The notes: generated by a model not told the origin, from the sequence alone. A DNA stretch of 64,000 bases from Pseudomonadota bacterium (GCA_021324885.1 JAJPIF010000001.1:1-64000), one strand, 5' to 3'; shown: positions 26,409 to 36,394, counted from the first letter of the stretch. Made by a program: numbers and translations.

Positions 26409-26855
26409 TTACCTGCGTCGGCTGTCGAGGACGAAGGTCACCGGCCCGTCGTTGACCAGTTCCACCTCCATCATCGCGCCGAACTCTCCTTCTTCTGTTA
26501 GTATGCCCGCCGCGCGGCATTGGGAAAGGAAATACTGGTACAGCTCGCGGGCGCGGGCTGGCGGCGCCGCATGAGTGAAGGAAGGGCGGCGGCCAGCGCT
26601 GGTGTCGGCCATCAGGGTGAACTGCGAAACCACCAGCAACGCGCCGCCGGCGGCTGCAAGGTCAAGGTTCATCTTGCCGGCCTGATCGGCAAAAATCCGC
26701 ATCCGCGCGATCCGCTCGGCCAATTCCCGGGCGTCGGCCTCGGTATCCTCGGCGGCGATCCCAAGCAACACCACCAGACCGCGCTCGATACGGCCCAGAA
26801 GGCGGCCGGCGACGCTGACCTGTGCGTGCCTGACTCTTTGAACAACCGCGCGCAT
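26409..26855 (-). CDS. dtd: D-aminoacyl-tRNA deacylase
   Basis: 148 residues starting MRAVVQRV. SQFTLMADTSAGRRPSF carries the catalytic-pocket residues and NDGPVTFVLD the Gly-cisPro chiral-proofreading motif. Removes D-amino acids from tRNA. The start at 26855 matches the family; the longer frame adds 12 unlikely residues. First gene of dtd-DUF1285-trmL. Confidence 0.96.
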   Translation of the reverse strand: MRAVVQRVRHAQVSVAGRLLGRIERGLVVLLGIAAEDTEADARELAERIARMRIFADQAGKMNLDLAAAGGALLVVSQFTLMADTSAGRRPSFTHAAPPARARELYQYFLSQCRAAGILTEEGEFGAMMEVELVNDGPVTFVLDSRRR

Positions 26856-26948
26856 GCCAACGTCTTTATAGCGATGGAGCGGATGCCGCAAAAGCTCGGA
26901 GGATGGCTGGCGACCGGGCCTGCAGTCTGTCTATATTATTGAGGCACC

Positions 26949-27800
26949 ATGATTCCGATTCTGTTCCGCCTGGGCCCGATAACGATTTACAGCTACGGGC
27001 TGATGATGGCTTTGGGCTTTATCGCGGCCGATCTGATCTGCGCCAGCGAGTTCAAGCGTCATGGCTACAAGGCTGAATGGGCTTCGACGCTGATCCTGTG
27101 GACGGCGGTTTGCGGGATCGTTGGCGCCCGCCTGTACGATGTCCTGAACAATTGGTCCCAATATGCCGCTGATCCGCGGACGATCATTTTCTCCGGTTCG
27201 GGCTTTGTCTGGTATGGCGGCCTGGCGGGCGGTCTCATCGCCAGCTTTTTCGTCGCCCGCTATTACAAAATCCGCTGGTTGGTGCTGGCCGATATGGCGG
27301 CGCCGGCGCTGGCCCTGGGGCATGCAATCGGGCGGCTTGGATGCCAGTTGTCGGGCGACGGCGACTGGGGCACAGTTTCCAATCTGCCGTGGGCGATGGC
27401 ATACCATCGCGCAATCGTGGGCTGGAACGGCCGCACAGTGATGGTCCTGCGCAACAACCATCTCGTAGCCGCTCCTGGATGCACCGACAGCGGATGCGCG
27501 CCTTGGGTGCGGGTGCATCCCGCTCCGGTTTATGAGACCATTCTTTATACCGGGGTTTTTCTGTTCCTTTGGTCAATTCGAAAAAAAGCGCACATCGACG
27601 GCCAGATCTTCTACCTTTACCTTTTTCTGGCGGGCGCCTGCCGTTTTCTGGTCGAATTCGTCCGCGTCAATCCGCGGGTGCTGTGGGGATTTTCCGAAGC
27701 CCAGATCATAGCGTTACTTATGATGACGGTTGGGACTGCCGCATTCGCCTGGTCCAGGGTGACGGCGCCTTCACGCGTGGCCGCCAAGCAGGCGGCTTGA
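26949..27800 (+). CDS. lgt: Prolipoprotein diacylglyceryl transferase
   Basis: 283-residue polytopic membrane enzyme with the family motif region ALGHAIGRLGCQLSGDGDWG (usual HxxGRxGN type), early SYGLMMALGF, and RFLVEFVRVN near the end. Transfers diacylglycerol from phosphatidylglycerol to lipobox cysteines, needed for the lipoproteins in this window. An insert of about 20 residues with a Cys pair (PGCTDSGCAP) is unusual. ATG with GAGG upstream; divergent from dtd; followed 13 bp later by the TlpA-like gene. Confidence 0.95.
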   Translation: MIPILFRLGPITIYSYGLMMALGFIAADLICASEFKRHGYKAEWASTLILWTAVCGIVGARLYDVLNNWSQYAADPRTIIFSGSGFVWYGGLAGGLIASFFVARYYKIRWLVLADMAAPALALGHAIGRLGCQLSGDGDWGTVSNLPWAMAYHRAIVGWNGRTVMVLRNNHLVAAPGCTDSGCAPWVRVHPAPVYETILYTGVFLFLWSIRKKAHIDGQIFYLYLFLAGACRFLVEFVRVNPRVLWGFSEAQIIALLMMTVGTAAFAWSRVTAPSRVAAKQAA

Positions 27801-27813
27801 GATCTGCTGAAAG

Positions 27814-28383
27814 ATGAAGAGCAAGACTCTGTCGGTTCTTGGTATTTCGCTGGTAATGGCGGGAGTGCTATTTTTTGCCTTCCGGGCGTTGTATCCGGCC
27901 CTGATTGCAAATAATCAGGATAATAACAGTGAGGTGCCGGTGGCAGCCGGGGACATGGCTGCCGATTTTAAGCTTCAAAGCCTCTCGGGCAAACAGGTAA
28001 CGCTCTCATCGTTGCGCGGCAAGGTGGTGTTTCTCAACGTCTGGGCGACATGGTGTGGGCCATGCCGGGAAGAAATGCCCTCGATGGAGACGCTGTACGA
28101 GCATTTCAAAAACCGCCCCGACTTCGTCATTCTGGCGGTCAGCCAGGATCGGCGGGGGCGCGCCGCCGTGCAGCCGTTCGTGGAACGAAATCACCTCCAT
28201 TTTGACGTGCTGCTCGACCCTGATAACGTGGTGGGCGACGCCTACAACGTCAGCGGAGTGCCCGAAACTTTTATCATCGATCGCAAGGGCCGCATTGTCG
28301 CCCACCATATGGGCGCGTTTGACTGGTCTCAAACCGACGTGCGGCAGGCATTGAACGAACTGCTCGATAGCAAGGAGGGCTAG
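27814..28383 (+). CDS. TlpA-like thioredoxin-fold protein
   Basis: 189 residues: one N-terminal membrane anchor or signal (about 8-28) then a redoxin domain with the CXXC motif WATWCGPCREEMP and cis-Pro region GVPETFIIDRKGRI. Probably a membrane-anchored periplasmic thiol-disulfide reductase for cytochrome c or cell-envelope proteins. Same strand as lgt and the S41 protease. Confidence 0.9.
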   Translation: MKSKTLSVLGISLVMAGVLFFAFRALYPALIANNQDNNSEVPVAAGDMAADFKLQSLSGKQVTLSSLRGKVVFLNVWATWCGPCREEMPSMETLYEHFKNRPDFVILAVSQDRRGRAAVQPFVERNHLHFDVLLDPDNVVGDAYNVSGVPETFIIDRKGRIVAHHMGAFDWSQTDVRQALNELLDSKEG

Positions 28384-28434
28384 ACCGAAGGCGGCTTCAC
28401 AGCCGCAGCGGTATTCTTTTTAACGGGTCAGGAA

Positions 28435-29823
28435 ATGGCGACTTTGAAGAAACACAGATGGCTTATCAGCATCGCGATCGGTGCAATCTTCTGCATCGTC
28501 GCGGTACAGGAATTGACCGTACGGCGCGCCCAGGCCGTGTCTGACAGTTCCTACGAAGAACTGGAAACCTTCGCCAATGTGCTGGCGATCGTCCAGAAGA
28601 ATTACGTGGAACCGGTCACCACCAAGCAGCTCATTAATGGCGCAATCACCGGGATGCTGGCTTCGCTCGACCCTCATAGCGCCTACCTCACTCCTGAACT
28701 CTACAAAGACCTGCAAATCGAGACGCGCGGCAGCTTCGGCGGACTCGGAATCGAGATTACCATCAAAAACGGCGTGCTCACCGTGGTATCGCCGATCGAA
28801 GACACGCCAGCTTACAAGGCGGGTATCAAACCCAACGACCAGATCATAAAAATCAATTCCAATTACACCAAGGACATGACCCTGACCGACGCAGTCAAGG
28901 CGATGCGCGGGCCCAAGGGGAGCAAAATCACCCTGACCATCCATCGCGAGGGCGTGCCGGAGCTTTTCGCGGTTCCGATGATCCGCGACGTCATCAAGAT
29001 CAAATCGGTCAAAGCCAAGGAGCTGCCCGGCGGCTACGACTATATCCGCGTCTCCACGTTCCAGGAGCATACCGACGATGACGTCGAAGCGGCCTTGCAG
29101 AAGTTCAACAAGGAGAACAACGGCAAGATCAAGGGTCTGGTGCTCGACCTTCGCGACGATCCCGGCGGCCTGCTCAATCAGGCGGTGCATGTCGCCGACG
29201 ATTTTCTCGACGGCGGAATGATCGTCTATACCGAGGGCCGACTGGAGAGTCAGAAGCAGAAGTACCTCTCCCACAAGAAAAGTGATTTTTACGACTACCC
29301 GATGGTGGTGCTGGTCAACGGCGGCAGCGCCAGCGCCAGCGAGATCGTGGCGGGCGCCCTTCAGGATCATCGCCGCGCCGCGATCGTCGGCACCCAGACC
29401 TTCGGCAAAGGCTCGGTGCAGACGATTCTGCCGCTGGATGACAAGTCCGCGCTGCGCCTGACGACGGCGCGCTATTTCACCCCAAACGGACGTTCGATCC
29501 AGGCCGTCGGCATCACGCCCGACGTGGTGGTGGAGCAACCCAAGCTGATCCAGGCGTCAGCGGAGGTTCCCGGCGATCAGGACGATGAAACGATTCGCGA
29601 AAGCGATCTGCCTCATCACTTCACCAATCGCCAGTTCAACCCCAATGGGACGTCACCGGCCGCTCCTCAACCCAAATCCGGCGACAAGAACCAGGAAGCC
29701 GCGGTCCTGCCTCATCCCAAGCCGGCCAAGGACGTCCAGTTGGATAAGGCCATCTATCTGCTCAAGCACTGGAAGACCTTCCAGGAGCAACTGGCCAAGA
29801 GCGAGAACCTGGCTTCCAGGTAA
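28435..29823 (+). CDS. ctpA: S41 family C-terminal processing peptidase
   Basis: 462 residues: N-terminal membrane anchor or signal peptide, PDZ domain (FGGLGIEI to TLTIHREG), then peptidase S41 with the Ser in NGGSASASEIVAGAL and the catalytic Lys in TFGKGSVQ. The C-terminal tail is proline-rich (NGTSPAAPQP). Cleaves periplasmic or lipoprotein C termini. Third gene in a row on this strand after lgt and the TlpA-like gene. Confidence 0.95.
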   Translation: MATLKKHRWLISIAIGAIFCIVAVQELTVRRAQAVSDSSYEELETFANVLAIVQKNYVEPVTTKQLINGAITGMLASLDPHSAYLTPELYKDLQIETRGSFGGLGIEITIKNGVLTVVSPIEDTPAYKAGIKPNDQIIKINSNYTKDMTLTDAVKAMRGPKGSKITLTIHREGVPELFAVPMIRDVIKIKSVKAKELPGGYDYIRVSTFQEHTDDDVEAALQKFNKENNGKIKGLVLDLRDDPGGLLNQAVHVADDFLDGGMIVYTEGRLESQKQKYLSHKKSDFYDYPMVVLVNGGSASASEIVAGALQDHRRAAIVGTQTFGKGSVQTILPLDDKSALRLTTARYFTPNGRSIQAVGITPDVVVEQPKLIQASAEVPGDQDDETIRESDLPHHFTNRQFNPNGTSPAAPQPKSGDKNQEAAVLPHPKPAKDVQLDKAIYLLKHWKTFQEQLAKSENLASR

Positions 29824-30147
29824 GCAAAGCCAGCAGGCAATAAGAAGAGGCATCACGGCTTAGGGCCGCGAGTTTCAGCGGCCGGCGATTTCATTCGGTC
29901 CGCAACCGAGGTCGAAAAAGGCGTCGCGGGCTAATGGATTCGTCACCTTGGTAGCGAGGATGGGGAAGGCTGGAAAGCCTTCCCCATCATTTTGATTTCC
30001 ATGGCCTCCTCCGGTCGATCCGCGGATGTGACCGGCGGCGGCGGTGTGTGCTAAGGAAAGTGGGCTGTTTGCGCCAGTTGAATATGATTGAGCGGCGCCG
30101 CCTGGGCAGAACGCGACGGCTCGCAAATTGACCTCAGGAGTATCGGG
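29824..30147. other. 324-bp intergenic region
   Basis: Holds the strong terminator described separately and, near its right end, AGGAG (30136-30140) for the next gene. Nothing else is evident. Confidence 0.6.
29959..29997 (+). terminator. Rho-independent terminator after the S41 protease gene
   Basis: A perfect 13-bp stem (29959-29971 with 29976-29988) and GGAA loop, followed by ATTTTGATTT. Strong intrinsic terminator for the lgt-tlpA-ctpA group. Confidence 0.88.
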
Positions 30148-31398
30148 TTGAAATTTGGCTATCTGGAATTTCTTCAGCTTCCCAAACCATGGGAACCGGA
30201 CTCGGAACATCGCGCGTGGAAAGAGGGACTGGATCGCGTAGAGAGCGCCGACCGCGCCGGACTCGACCATTTCTGGGAGGTGGAGCATCACTTTCTGGAG
30301 GAGTACGCGAGTTCATCGGCGTCGGAAAGCTTTCTCGCCGCCGCCAGCCAGCGCACCAAACGAATCCGTCTGGGCTCGGGCGTTACGCTGGTCGCGCCCG
30401 CTTACAATCATCCAGCACGCGTGGCCGAACGGGTCGCAGCGCTGGACCTGATGAGCGACGGGCGCGTCGAGTTCGGCACCGGCGAATCCACTGCCTTCGC
30501 GGAACTGGACGCATTCCATATATCGCGCGCTGACAAGCGCGCGATTTGGCGCGAGATGGTGCCGGTGATTGCCCGCATGATGGTCGAGACGCCTTTTCGC
30601 GGTTACCAGGGAAAGTACTTTTCGATGCCGCCGCGCAACGTCGTGCCCAAACCGTTGCAAAAGCCCCATCCCCCGGTCTGGATGGCGGTGTCGCGCCAGG
30701 AAACTATCCTGCTGGCCGCCTCCTATGGCCTGGGCGTGCTCAGCTTCGGATTTCTGTCGCATGTCGAGGCGGGAAATTGGACCCATCAGTACTACGAGGC
30801 GCTCAAGGAATGCCGCCCGCTCACCTACCGGGTCAATCCGAACGTGGCGTTCCTGAGCTTTTTGATGTGCAAGCGCGACGGCGCCAAAGCGATCGAACGC
30901 GGCCGCGCCAATGAGGGCCTTTTTACCTTCTACTCCAAGCATCACTACGTGGACGGACACCACCAGCCGGCGGCGACCAATCTGACCGCGCAGTACCAGG
31001 GTTTGTCGCAGCGGCACAAAGACCTCTTCCACTCCAACTTCACCAGTTGCTTCGGCACGCCTGACGAAATCCGCAAAATCCTGCTCGCCTATGAAGAGGC
31101 GGGCGTCGATCAGATCATGTTCATTCTCCAGTACGGGCATTTGCGCAACGACGAGGTGCTGGAATCGCTCGATCTGTTCAGCAAAACCGTGTTGCCCGAA
31201 TTTAAGGAGCGCGAGGAAATACGCGCGCGCCAAAAGGCGCGCCAGCTTGAACCTCTAATCGAAGCGGCGATGAAACGCCGAATCCAGCCTCGCACCGACT
31301 GGTATCCCGAAGATTATGCCTACGATGCCGACGGTGCGCTCGTGTCGCATTACGGCTTTGGCGGCGAAGCCAGGGAGGCGCAGTCCAAAACCAAATAG
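30148..31398 (+). CDS. LLM-class flavin monooxygenase 2
   Basis: 416 residues, luciferase-like fold: WEVEHHFLEEYASSS, YNHPARVAERVAALDLMSDGR, VEFGTGES and PKPLQKPHPPVWMA. The TTG at 30148 is chosen because AGGAG is 7 nt upstream and paralogues begin MKFG (here LKFG). Closest in the window to the 59.8 kb copy. Followed 17 bp later by an amidohydrolase, an arrangement consistent with a shared pathway. Uses reduced FMN and oxygen; substrate unknown. Confidence 0.92.
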   Translation: MKFGYLEFLQLPKPWEPDSEHRAWKEGLDRVESADRAGLDHFWEVEHHFLEEYASSSASESFLAAASQRTKRIRLGSGVTLVAPAYNHPARVAERVAALDLMSDGRVEFGTGESTAFAELDAFHISRADKRAIWREMVPVIARMMVETPFRGYQGKYFSMPPRNVVPKPLQKPHPPVWMAVSRQETILLAASYGLGVLSFGFLSHVEAGNWTHQYYEALKECRPLTYRVNPNVAFLSFLMCKRDGAKAIERGRANEGLFTFYSKHHYVDGHHQPAATNLTAQYQGLSQRHKDLFHSNFTSCFGTPDEIRKILLAYEEAGVDQIMFILQYGHLRNDEVLESLDLFSKTVLPEFKEREEIRARQKARQLEPLIEAAMKRRIQPRTDWYPEDYAYDADGALVSHYGFGGEAREAQSKTK

Positions 31399-31415
31399 TC
31401 AGAGGAGGGAGGGAA

Positions 31416-32867
31416 ATGGCCGCGGTCAATTCCAAATCGCAGGTGGCTCGCGCGAAGCTGAGCCATCCAATCATAGATTCGGACGGGCATTTCACCGAGT
31501 ACATTCCGATTCTGCGCGAATACCTGGTCAAGCACGGCGGGCACGATCTGGAGCGGGACTTCTTTGCGGAGTTCAGGAAAACTCCACTCAGCACTGAATG
31601 GTACCAGTTGTCATCCGAACAGCGCCGCGATCGATGGGCCAAGCGGCCGCCCTTTTTTGCCACCCCGGCGGAAAACACTTTGGACCTGGCGACCTCCTTT
31701 TTCCCCAAGTTGCTATACAGCCGGCTGGATGAGATCGGGCTGGACTATACGGTCTTGTACCCAGGGATCGGTTTCGTCGCGCAGCTTTTCCCCGATGACA
31801 ACATCCGGCGCGCCGGCACCCGCGCGCTCAATGACTACTATGCCGACGCATTCGGTGAATTCGCCGATCGAATGACGCCGGTCGCCTCGATCCCGATGCA
31901 TACTCCGCAGGAAGCAATCGACGAAATGGAGTACACGGTGCGCGAGCGCGGTTTCAAGGTTGTGCTTTTTCCCAGCTACATCAGACGCCCCATTCCCGCG
32001 CTCGCCCGCAAGTGCCCCGAGGCGAACCTTTACGCCTATCGCCTGGACACCTACGGCATCGATAGCGAATACGACTACGACCCGGTGTGGGCAAAATGCC
32101 TTGAGCTTAAAGTTGTGCCCACGTTCCACAGCCCGGGCGAGGGCCTGGTGAACCGCAATTCGATTTCGAATTACGTTTACAACCACATCGGTCATTTCGC
32201 CGCCGCCAGCGAAGCCGTATGCAAATCGTTGTTTCTGGGCGGCGTCACGCGGCGCTTTCCTCAACTCAAGTTCCTGTTCCTGGAGGGCGGGGTAGGATGG
32301 GGCCGCACGCTGCTGTCGGATCTGAAATCGCACTGGGAGAAGCGCAATCGCGATGCGGTAATGAAATTCGATCCGGCCAGGATCGATCGCGAGCAATTCC
32401 TCGATCTTTATCGACGTTTCGGCGGCACTTTGTACCGCGAGAGTGTGACGCTCAAGGACACCGCTCATTTCGTGGCTCAGCGCCAGGACCCAAAGGATAT
32501 CGATGACTTCGCGCCGTGCGCGATCCAGCGCGCCGAGGACATCCGGGACTTGTTCGTCCCCAGTTTCTATTTCGGATGCGAGGCCGACGATCCTGTCACC
32601 TCGTCGGCATTCGACGCCAAACACAACCCGTTCGGCGTCCGCCTAAACGCCGTGTTCGGTTCTGATATCGGCCATTGGGACGTCCCGGATATGACTGAAG
32701 TGACGCAAGAGGCTTATGAAGCCGTGGAGCACGGGTTGATCACCGGCGATGATTTCCGGGAATTCGTGTTCGCTAAACCGGTAGAACTGTGGACCGCATT
32801 GAATCCCGATTTTTTCAAGGGCACCAGGGTGGAAGGAGCCGTCGCCGAATTTTTGCGCGCCGCGTAG
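31416..32867 (+). CDS. Amidohydrolase family protein (Amidohydro_2)
   Basis: 483-residue TIM barrel of the Amidohydro_2 type. N-terminal IIDSDGHFTEY, then FLEGGVGWGRTL, and C-terminal FGSDIGHWDVPDM followed by DFREFVF, the usual pattern of the SDGH subfamily found in catabolic regions. May hydrolyse or decarboxylate a carboxylic acid or lactone. Good GGAGG ribosome site. Same operon as LLM gene 2. Confidence 0.9.
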   Translation: MAAVNSKSQVARAKLSHPIIDSDGHFTEYIPILREYLVKHGGHDLERDFFAEFRKTPLSTEWYQLSSEQRRDRWAKRPPFFATPAENTLDLATSFFPKLLYSRLDEIGLDYTVLYPGIGFVAQLFPDDNIRRAGTRALNDYYADAFGEFADRMTPVASIPMHTPQEAIDEMEYTVRERGFKVVLFPSYIRRPIPALARKCPEANLYAYRLDTYGIDSEYDYDPVWAKCLELKVVPTFHSPGEGLVNRNSISNYVYNHIGHFAAASEAVCKSLFLGGVTRRFPQLKFLFLEGGVGWGRTLLSDLKSHWEKRNRDAVMKFDPARIDREQFLDLYRRFGGTLYRESVTLKDTAHFVAQRQDPKDIDDFAPCAIQRAEDIRDLFVPSFYFGCEADDPVTSSAFDAKHNPFGVRLNAVFGSDIGHWDVPDMTEVTQEAYEAVEHGLITGDDFREFVFAKPVELWTALNPDFFKGTRVEGAVAEFLRAA

Positions 32868-32929
32868 TCCGCGCCGGTCACACGCGACGCGCCACCTTAC
32901 TTTTGATTCTGAAATAGAGAAATAAGAAG

Positions 32930-32975
32930 GCGCGAAAAAAGACTCGCGCATCGACGACAGGCGGGAACGCCTGTC
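32930..32975. terminator. Paired hairpins between convergent genes
   Basis: GCGCGA...TCGCGC (32930-32935 and 32944-32949) is followed by a perfect 8-bp stem with GGAA loop (32956-32963 with 32968-32975). Placed between the convergent amidohydrolase and double MaoC genes. No T-run on the plus side; perhaps a bidirectional stop structure. Confidence 0.5.
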
Positions 32976-33045
32976 CCGGCAAGAAATAAAATTTATTCCA
33001 AAACCTGGTCAACGATTCGCTTCAGACGATCCGAATAAGGTTGCG

Positions 33046-34239
33046 CTAGTAGGGCAACTCGATCTCCGCGGTACCATCGAGCAGCACTACACCGTCCTGA
33101 TTGGTCATGCGCACTTTCACCGTGACTAGCGGCGCGCCGAAGGCGGATTCGGCCTCTTTGGCGGTGACTTCGCCGTCGGTATAGGTCACGTCACCCTCAA
33201 ATGGCGGCGAGCGGAACTGCGACTTGGAGTGCCTGACCAGGCCGTCATTGCCGGCCCAGAAGGCCAGATAGTCAGTCACCCAGGCACCCATCGTGGCCCC
33301 GTAGCCGTAAGCTCGCGGCATCCCGATTTCGGTGGCTTTACTGGTATCGACGTGGCCGCGGGAAGGGCCCAGATAGAGCCCGTCGCGCTTGCGCGGATCG
33401 ATTTTGGCCGCTTCCTCGTCAAAGCCGAATCCTTCCACCCATCCCGGGTCCTGATTGATCCACGGGTCCTTGATGCCGGGAGGCGCCACCCATTGAAAGC
33501 TGCCCCAGATATTGAACAGGAAGGCGCGATATTCAGTGGACAGCGATGCGATTGTGTGCGGACCGAGCGCGCGGCGCGGCAGCCGATCCCCGATTTTCAC
33601 CTCCTCGAAATGCGGCGAGACGCCGAGCCGGTTCGACATGATCCAATCATGGCGCACCTGCTCGATGTCCAGCAGTTCTTCACGAGTCCAGCGGCGCATC
33701 GGCGGCACCTGCGCCGAATACATCCCGCGCCGCTCCGCCTCGGCGGCCAGGTAGCGGATACTGGTGGAGCGCTCGCGTGCGACCAGCGTGCCGTTCTGGT
33801 TGGTATGGGTGGTGTCGCCACGCGCGAACATGGTGGGGCCGGCGAATTTGGTTTCGACCACTTTGTAGTCGTGGAACCAACGCTGCTGGAACAGCCGGTC
33901 GCCCGGCCGGATCCGATGGCCGTAAAACCACCATTCCTCGCCGCCGAAAATCAGGTGCGAGCCCGGGATGCGGCCGACGCAGGCGGGCTGCACGCCGTGC
34001 CCGTAGTCCATCGCGACCGCGAAGGACTGCGGCGCCACGATGCCGCCGAATTTGGAGTTGCGGGCGAATTCTTCGTCCCAATGAATCGGATTGGGATAAT
34101 CCATCGCCATTACCCATCGGCGGATATCGGTGGCGGAACAAGGCTCGATCAGTTGGCCGCCGCCCACCGGCTTGCCCACTCGATGATCGACATCGCTGAG
34201 ATCGAGCTGCGGTTTGGTTTCCGCAGTACGGCTGGACAT
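33046..34239 (-). CDS. Double hot-dog MaoC-like dehydratase
   Basis: 397 residues with two MaoC-like halves: N-terminal half has DYPNPIHWDEEFAR and FGGIVAPQSF, and HRIRPGDRLFQQRW; C-terminal half has ALGPHTIASLSTEYR and GMPRAYGYGATMGAWV. The two-domain form is typical of type 2 enoyl-CoA hydratases and (3R)-hydroxyacyl-CoA dehydratases. Acts in acyl-CoA breakdown with the acyl-CoA dehydrogenase transcribed divergently. ATG 34239 with GGGGAG 8 nt upstream. Confidence 0.88.
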   Translation of the reverse strand: MSSRTAETKPQLDLSDVDHRVGKPVGGGQLIEPCSATDIRRWVMAMDYPNPIHWDEEFARNSKFGGIVAPQSFAVAMDYGHGVQPACVGRIPGSHLIFGGEEWWFYGHRIRPGDRLFQQRWFHDYKVVETKFAGPTMFARGDTTHTNQNGTLVARERSTSIRYLAAEAERRGMYSAQVPPMRRWTREELLDIEQVRHDWIMSNRLGVSPHFEEVKIGDRLPRRALGPHTIASLSTEYRAFLFNIWGSFQWVAPPGIKDPWINQDPGWVEGFGFDEEAAKIDPRKRDGLYLGPSRGHVDTSKATEIGMPRAYGYGATMGAWVTDYLAFWAGNDGLVRHSKSQFRSPPFEGDVTYTDGEVTAKEAESAFGAPLVTVKVRMTNQDGVVLLDGTAEIELPY

Positions 34240-34424
34240 TTGTAAGCTCCCCGCAATGCTTGTTTGTCGGCTTGCGCCAAGCTTAAGCGCCGTCGTTGTA
34301 ACACAACCAGTGCCGCCGGCAAAAGCAAAACATCTTAAGGGGCGTTGCGCAAAGCGCAACCACCTGTTTTGGGTTTCAGGATCGGTTTGATAGATGGAGA
34401 AGTAACGAATGGCTGGAGGCGTTT

Positions 34425-35588
34425 ATGGATTTTTCCCTCAGCCCGGAGCAGGAGCAATTCAAAAAACAGGTCCACGACTTCATCCAGCAGCATCTGACGC
34501 CACAACTGCGCGACGAGGTCGAACGCGAGCAGTATTCGATCGGCCCGCTGGGGAAAAAATTCGTCCGCCTCATGGGACAGCAGGGATGGCTCGGGATCGG
34601 GTGGCCCCAACAATACGGCGGGCAGGGACGCGGCGCAATCGACCAGTGGCTGTTCCTCGAGGAAATGGACCTGGAAAGTCTGCCCACCGGCGGCCTGACC
34701 CTCAGTTCCGCGGGCCCGACCTTGATGCGCGTGGGCACCGAGGAGCAGAAGCGCGAATATCTGCCCAAAATTCTGACCGGCGAGATCGAGTTCGCGATCG
34801 GCTACACCGAACCTGAGGCCGGCTCGGATTTGGCCTCGCTCAAGACCCGGGCCGAGCGCGACGGCGACAGCTACGTGATCGACGGCCAGAAGATTTACAC
34901 GTCAGCAGCTCATCACTCCACCCATATATGGCTGCTGGCGCGCACGGATCCGGACGCCCCCAAGCATCGGGGAATTTCCCTCTTCATCGTGCCGATCGAC
35001 GCTCCCGGCATAACCATCCGCCCGCTGGCCACGATGGGCAGCGAACGCAGCAACCAGGTGTTTTTCAAACACGTCCGGATTCCTGCAGCCAACCTGGTCG
35101 GCGAGGAGAATCGCGGATGGTACTACGCCGCGATGGCGCTGGACTTCGAGCGGCTGATTCCGCATGCGCGCACGCAACGGCAACTGCAGGACCTGATCGA
35201 TTACGCGAAAAACTCCGTGGTTGAAGGGCGGCCGCTCAGCAAACATCCGCGGGTCCGCCATGTCCTGGCGCGGCTGGCGGTGCAGGTCGAGGTGGTCCGC
35301 CTGTTCTCGCTGCGCAGCGCATGGATGATCGAAAACGGGAAGACCCCAAACGTCGAGGCGTCGATCCTGAAGGTCTTCATCAGCGAACTCAGCGAGCATA
35401 TCGCCGTTGCCGCCCAGGACATTATGGGGCCCTATGCCGCTTTGCGCAGGGCGGATCGGCTGGCGCCGGCTAATGGACGGATCGAGAGACTTTACCGGGG
35501 TTTCCCGATGTCCAAGTTCGCTGGCGGCACCAACCAGGTGATGCGAAACATAATCGCGCAGCGTGGCTTCGGAATGCCGCGCAGCTGA
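34425..35588 (+). CDS. Acyl-CoA dehydrogenase
   Basis: 387 residues. IGYTEPEAGSDLASL is the FAD/substrate signature, GQKIYTSAAHHSTHIWLLART the middle beta domain, and FAGGTNQVMRNIIAQRGFG the C-terminal helix. The position where many family members have the catalytic Glu (EGT) is GGT, as in many actinobacterial FadE enzymes where the base sits elsewhere. Introduces the alpha,beta double bond in acyl-CoA and passes electrons to ETF. GGAGG before the ATG. Begins a plus-strand run with SDR, CaiB and SDR genes. Confidence 0.95.
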   Translation: MDFSLSPEQEQFKKQVHDFIQQHLTPQLRDEVEREQYSIGPLGKKFVRLMGQQGWLGIGWPQQYGGQGRGAIDQWLFLEEMDLESLPTGGLTLSSAGPTLMRVGTEEQKREYLPKILTGEIEFAIGYTEPEAGSDLASLKTRAERDGDSYVIDGQKIYTSAAHHSTHIWLLARTDPDAPKHRGISLFIVPIDAPGITIRPLATMGSERSNQVFFKHVRIPAANLVGEENRGWYYAAMALDFERLIPHARTQRQLQDLIDYAKNSVVEGRPLSKHPRVRHVLARLAVQVEVVRLFSLRSAWMIENGKTPNVEASILKVFISELSEHIAVAAQDIMGPYAALRRADRLAPANGRIERLYRGFPMSKFAGGTNQVMRNIIAQRGFGMPRS

Positions 35589-35635
35589 GCCAGTTGGTTC
35601 GCCCAACTTCCACATCTTCAGGGAGGGTTTTTGCA

Positions 35636-36394
35636 ATGCGGAGACTAAACGGAAAATCCGCAATCGTGACCGGTGCCGGCCAAGGCATCGGACGCGGCAT
35701 CGCGCTGGTGCTGGCGCGCGAGGGCGCCGCTGTCGCGGTGGTTGACGTTAATCCCGACACGACCGCGTCAACCGCTCAGGAAATCCAAGGACGCGGCGGT
35801 CGCGCAATCGCCGTTGCGTGCGACGTCGGCGTGCGCGCGCAAGTCGATGCCGCTGTGGCCGCCGCGGTTAAGGCATTCGCAACGATCGATATCCTGGTCA
35901 ACGACGCCCAGCGGATCATCGGTGAAATCAACGTCGAGGATATGACCGATGAGGTCGTCCAGCAGAGCATGCAGTCGGGCTTCATGGGCACTTTCTACTT
36001 TATGCAGGGCTGCTTTGCGTACATTCGGGACAGGGGCGGCAAAATAGTCAACGTGGGCTCGGCAGCCGGCACTGAAGGGATGGCCCGGTGGGGCGCTTAT
36101 GCCGCGACCAAGGAGGCGATTCGCGCAATCACCCGGGTCGCGGCCAAAGAATGGGGCCGATACCGGATCAACGTCAACGCGATCTGTCCGGCCTCGATGA
36201 CGCCCGCAATCGAACTGTGGATGAAGACCAACCCCGGCGATTTCAACGCCTCGCTTGCGCGCATCCCGTTGGGCCGCTACGGCGATCCCGAGAACGACAT
36301 TGCGCCCGTAGTGCTGGCCCTGGTGAGTCCGGATTTCGACTTCGTCACCGGGCAGACCATCATGGTTGACGGCGGAGCCGCGATGCTGCGTTAG
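35636..36394 (+). CDS. SDR family oxidoreductase 1
   Basis: 252 residues, classical SDR: TGAGQGIG nucleotide motif, DILVNDAQ, catalytic Ser/Tyr/Lys in NVGSAAG and YAATKEA, C-terminal TGQTIMVDGGAA. Ends in MLR. The NNAG motif is NDAQ here. The ATG at 35636 has GGGAGG upstream. 41 bp after the acyl-CoA dehydrogenase stop; probably 3-hydroxyacyl or alcohol oxidation in the same pathway. Confidence 0.93.
   Translation: MRRLNGKSAIVTGAGQGIGRGIALVLAREGAAVAVVDVNPDTTASTAQEIQGRGGRAIAVACDVGVRAQVDAAVAAAVKAFATIDILVNDAQRIIGEINVEDMTDEVVQQSMQSGFMGTFYFMQGCFAYIRDRGGKIVNVGSAAGTEGMARWGAYAATKEAIRAITRVAAKEWGRYRINVNAICPASMTPAIELWMKTNPGDFNASLARIPLGRYGDPENDIAPVVLALVSPDFDFVTGQTIMVDGGAAMLR

Noticed and set aside
26932-26937. 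TATATT as a -10 element for lgt
   Set aside because: It lies 11 bp from the ATG, so a transcript from it would lack the ribosome site.
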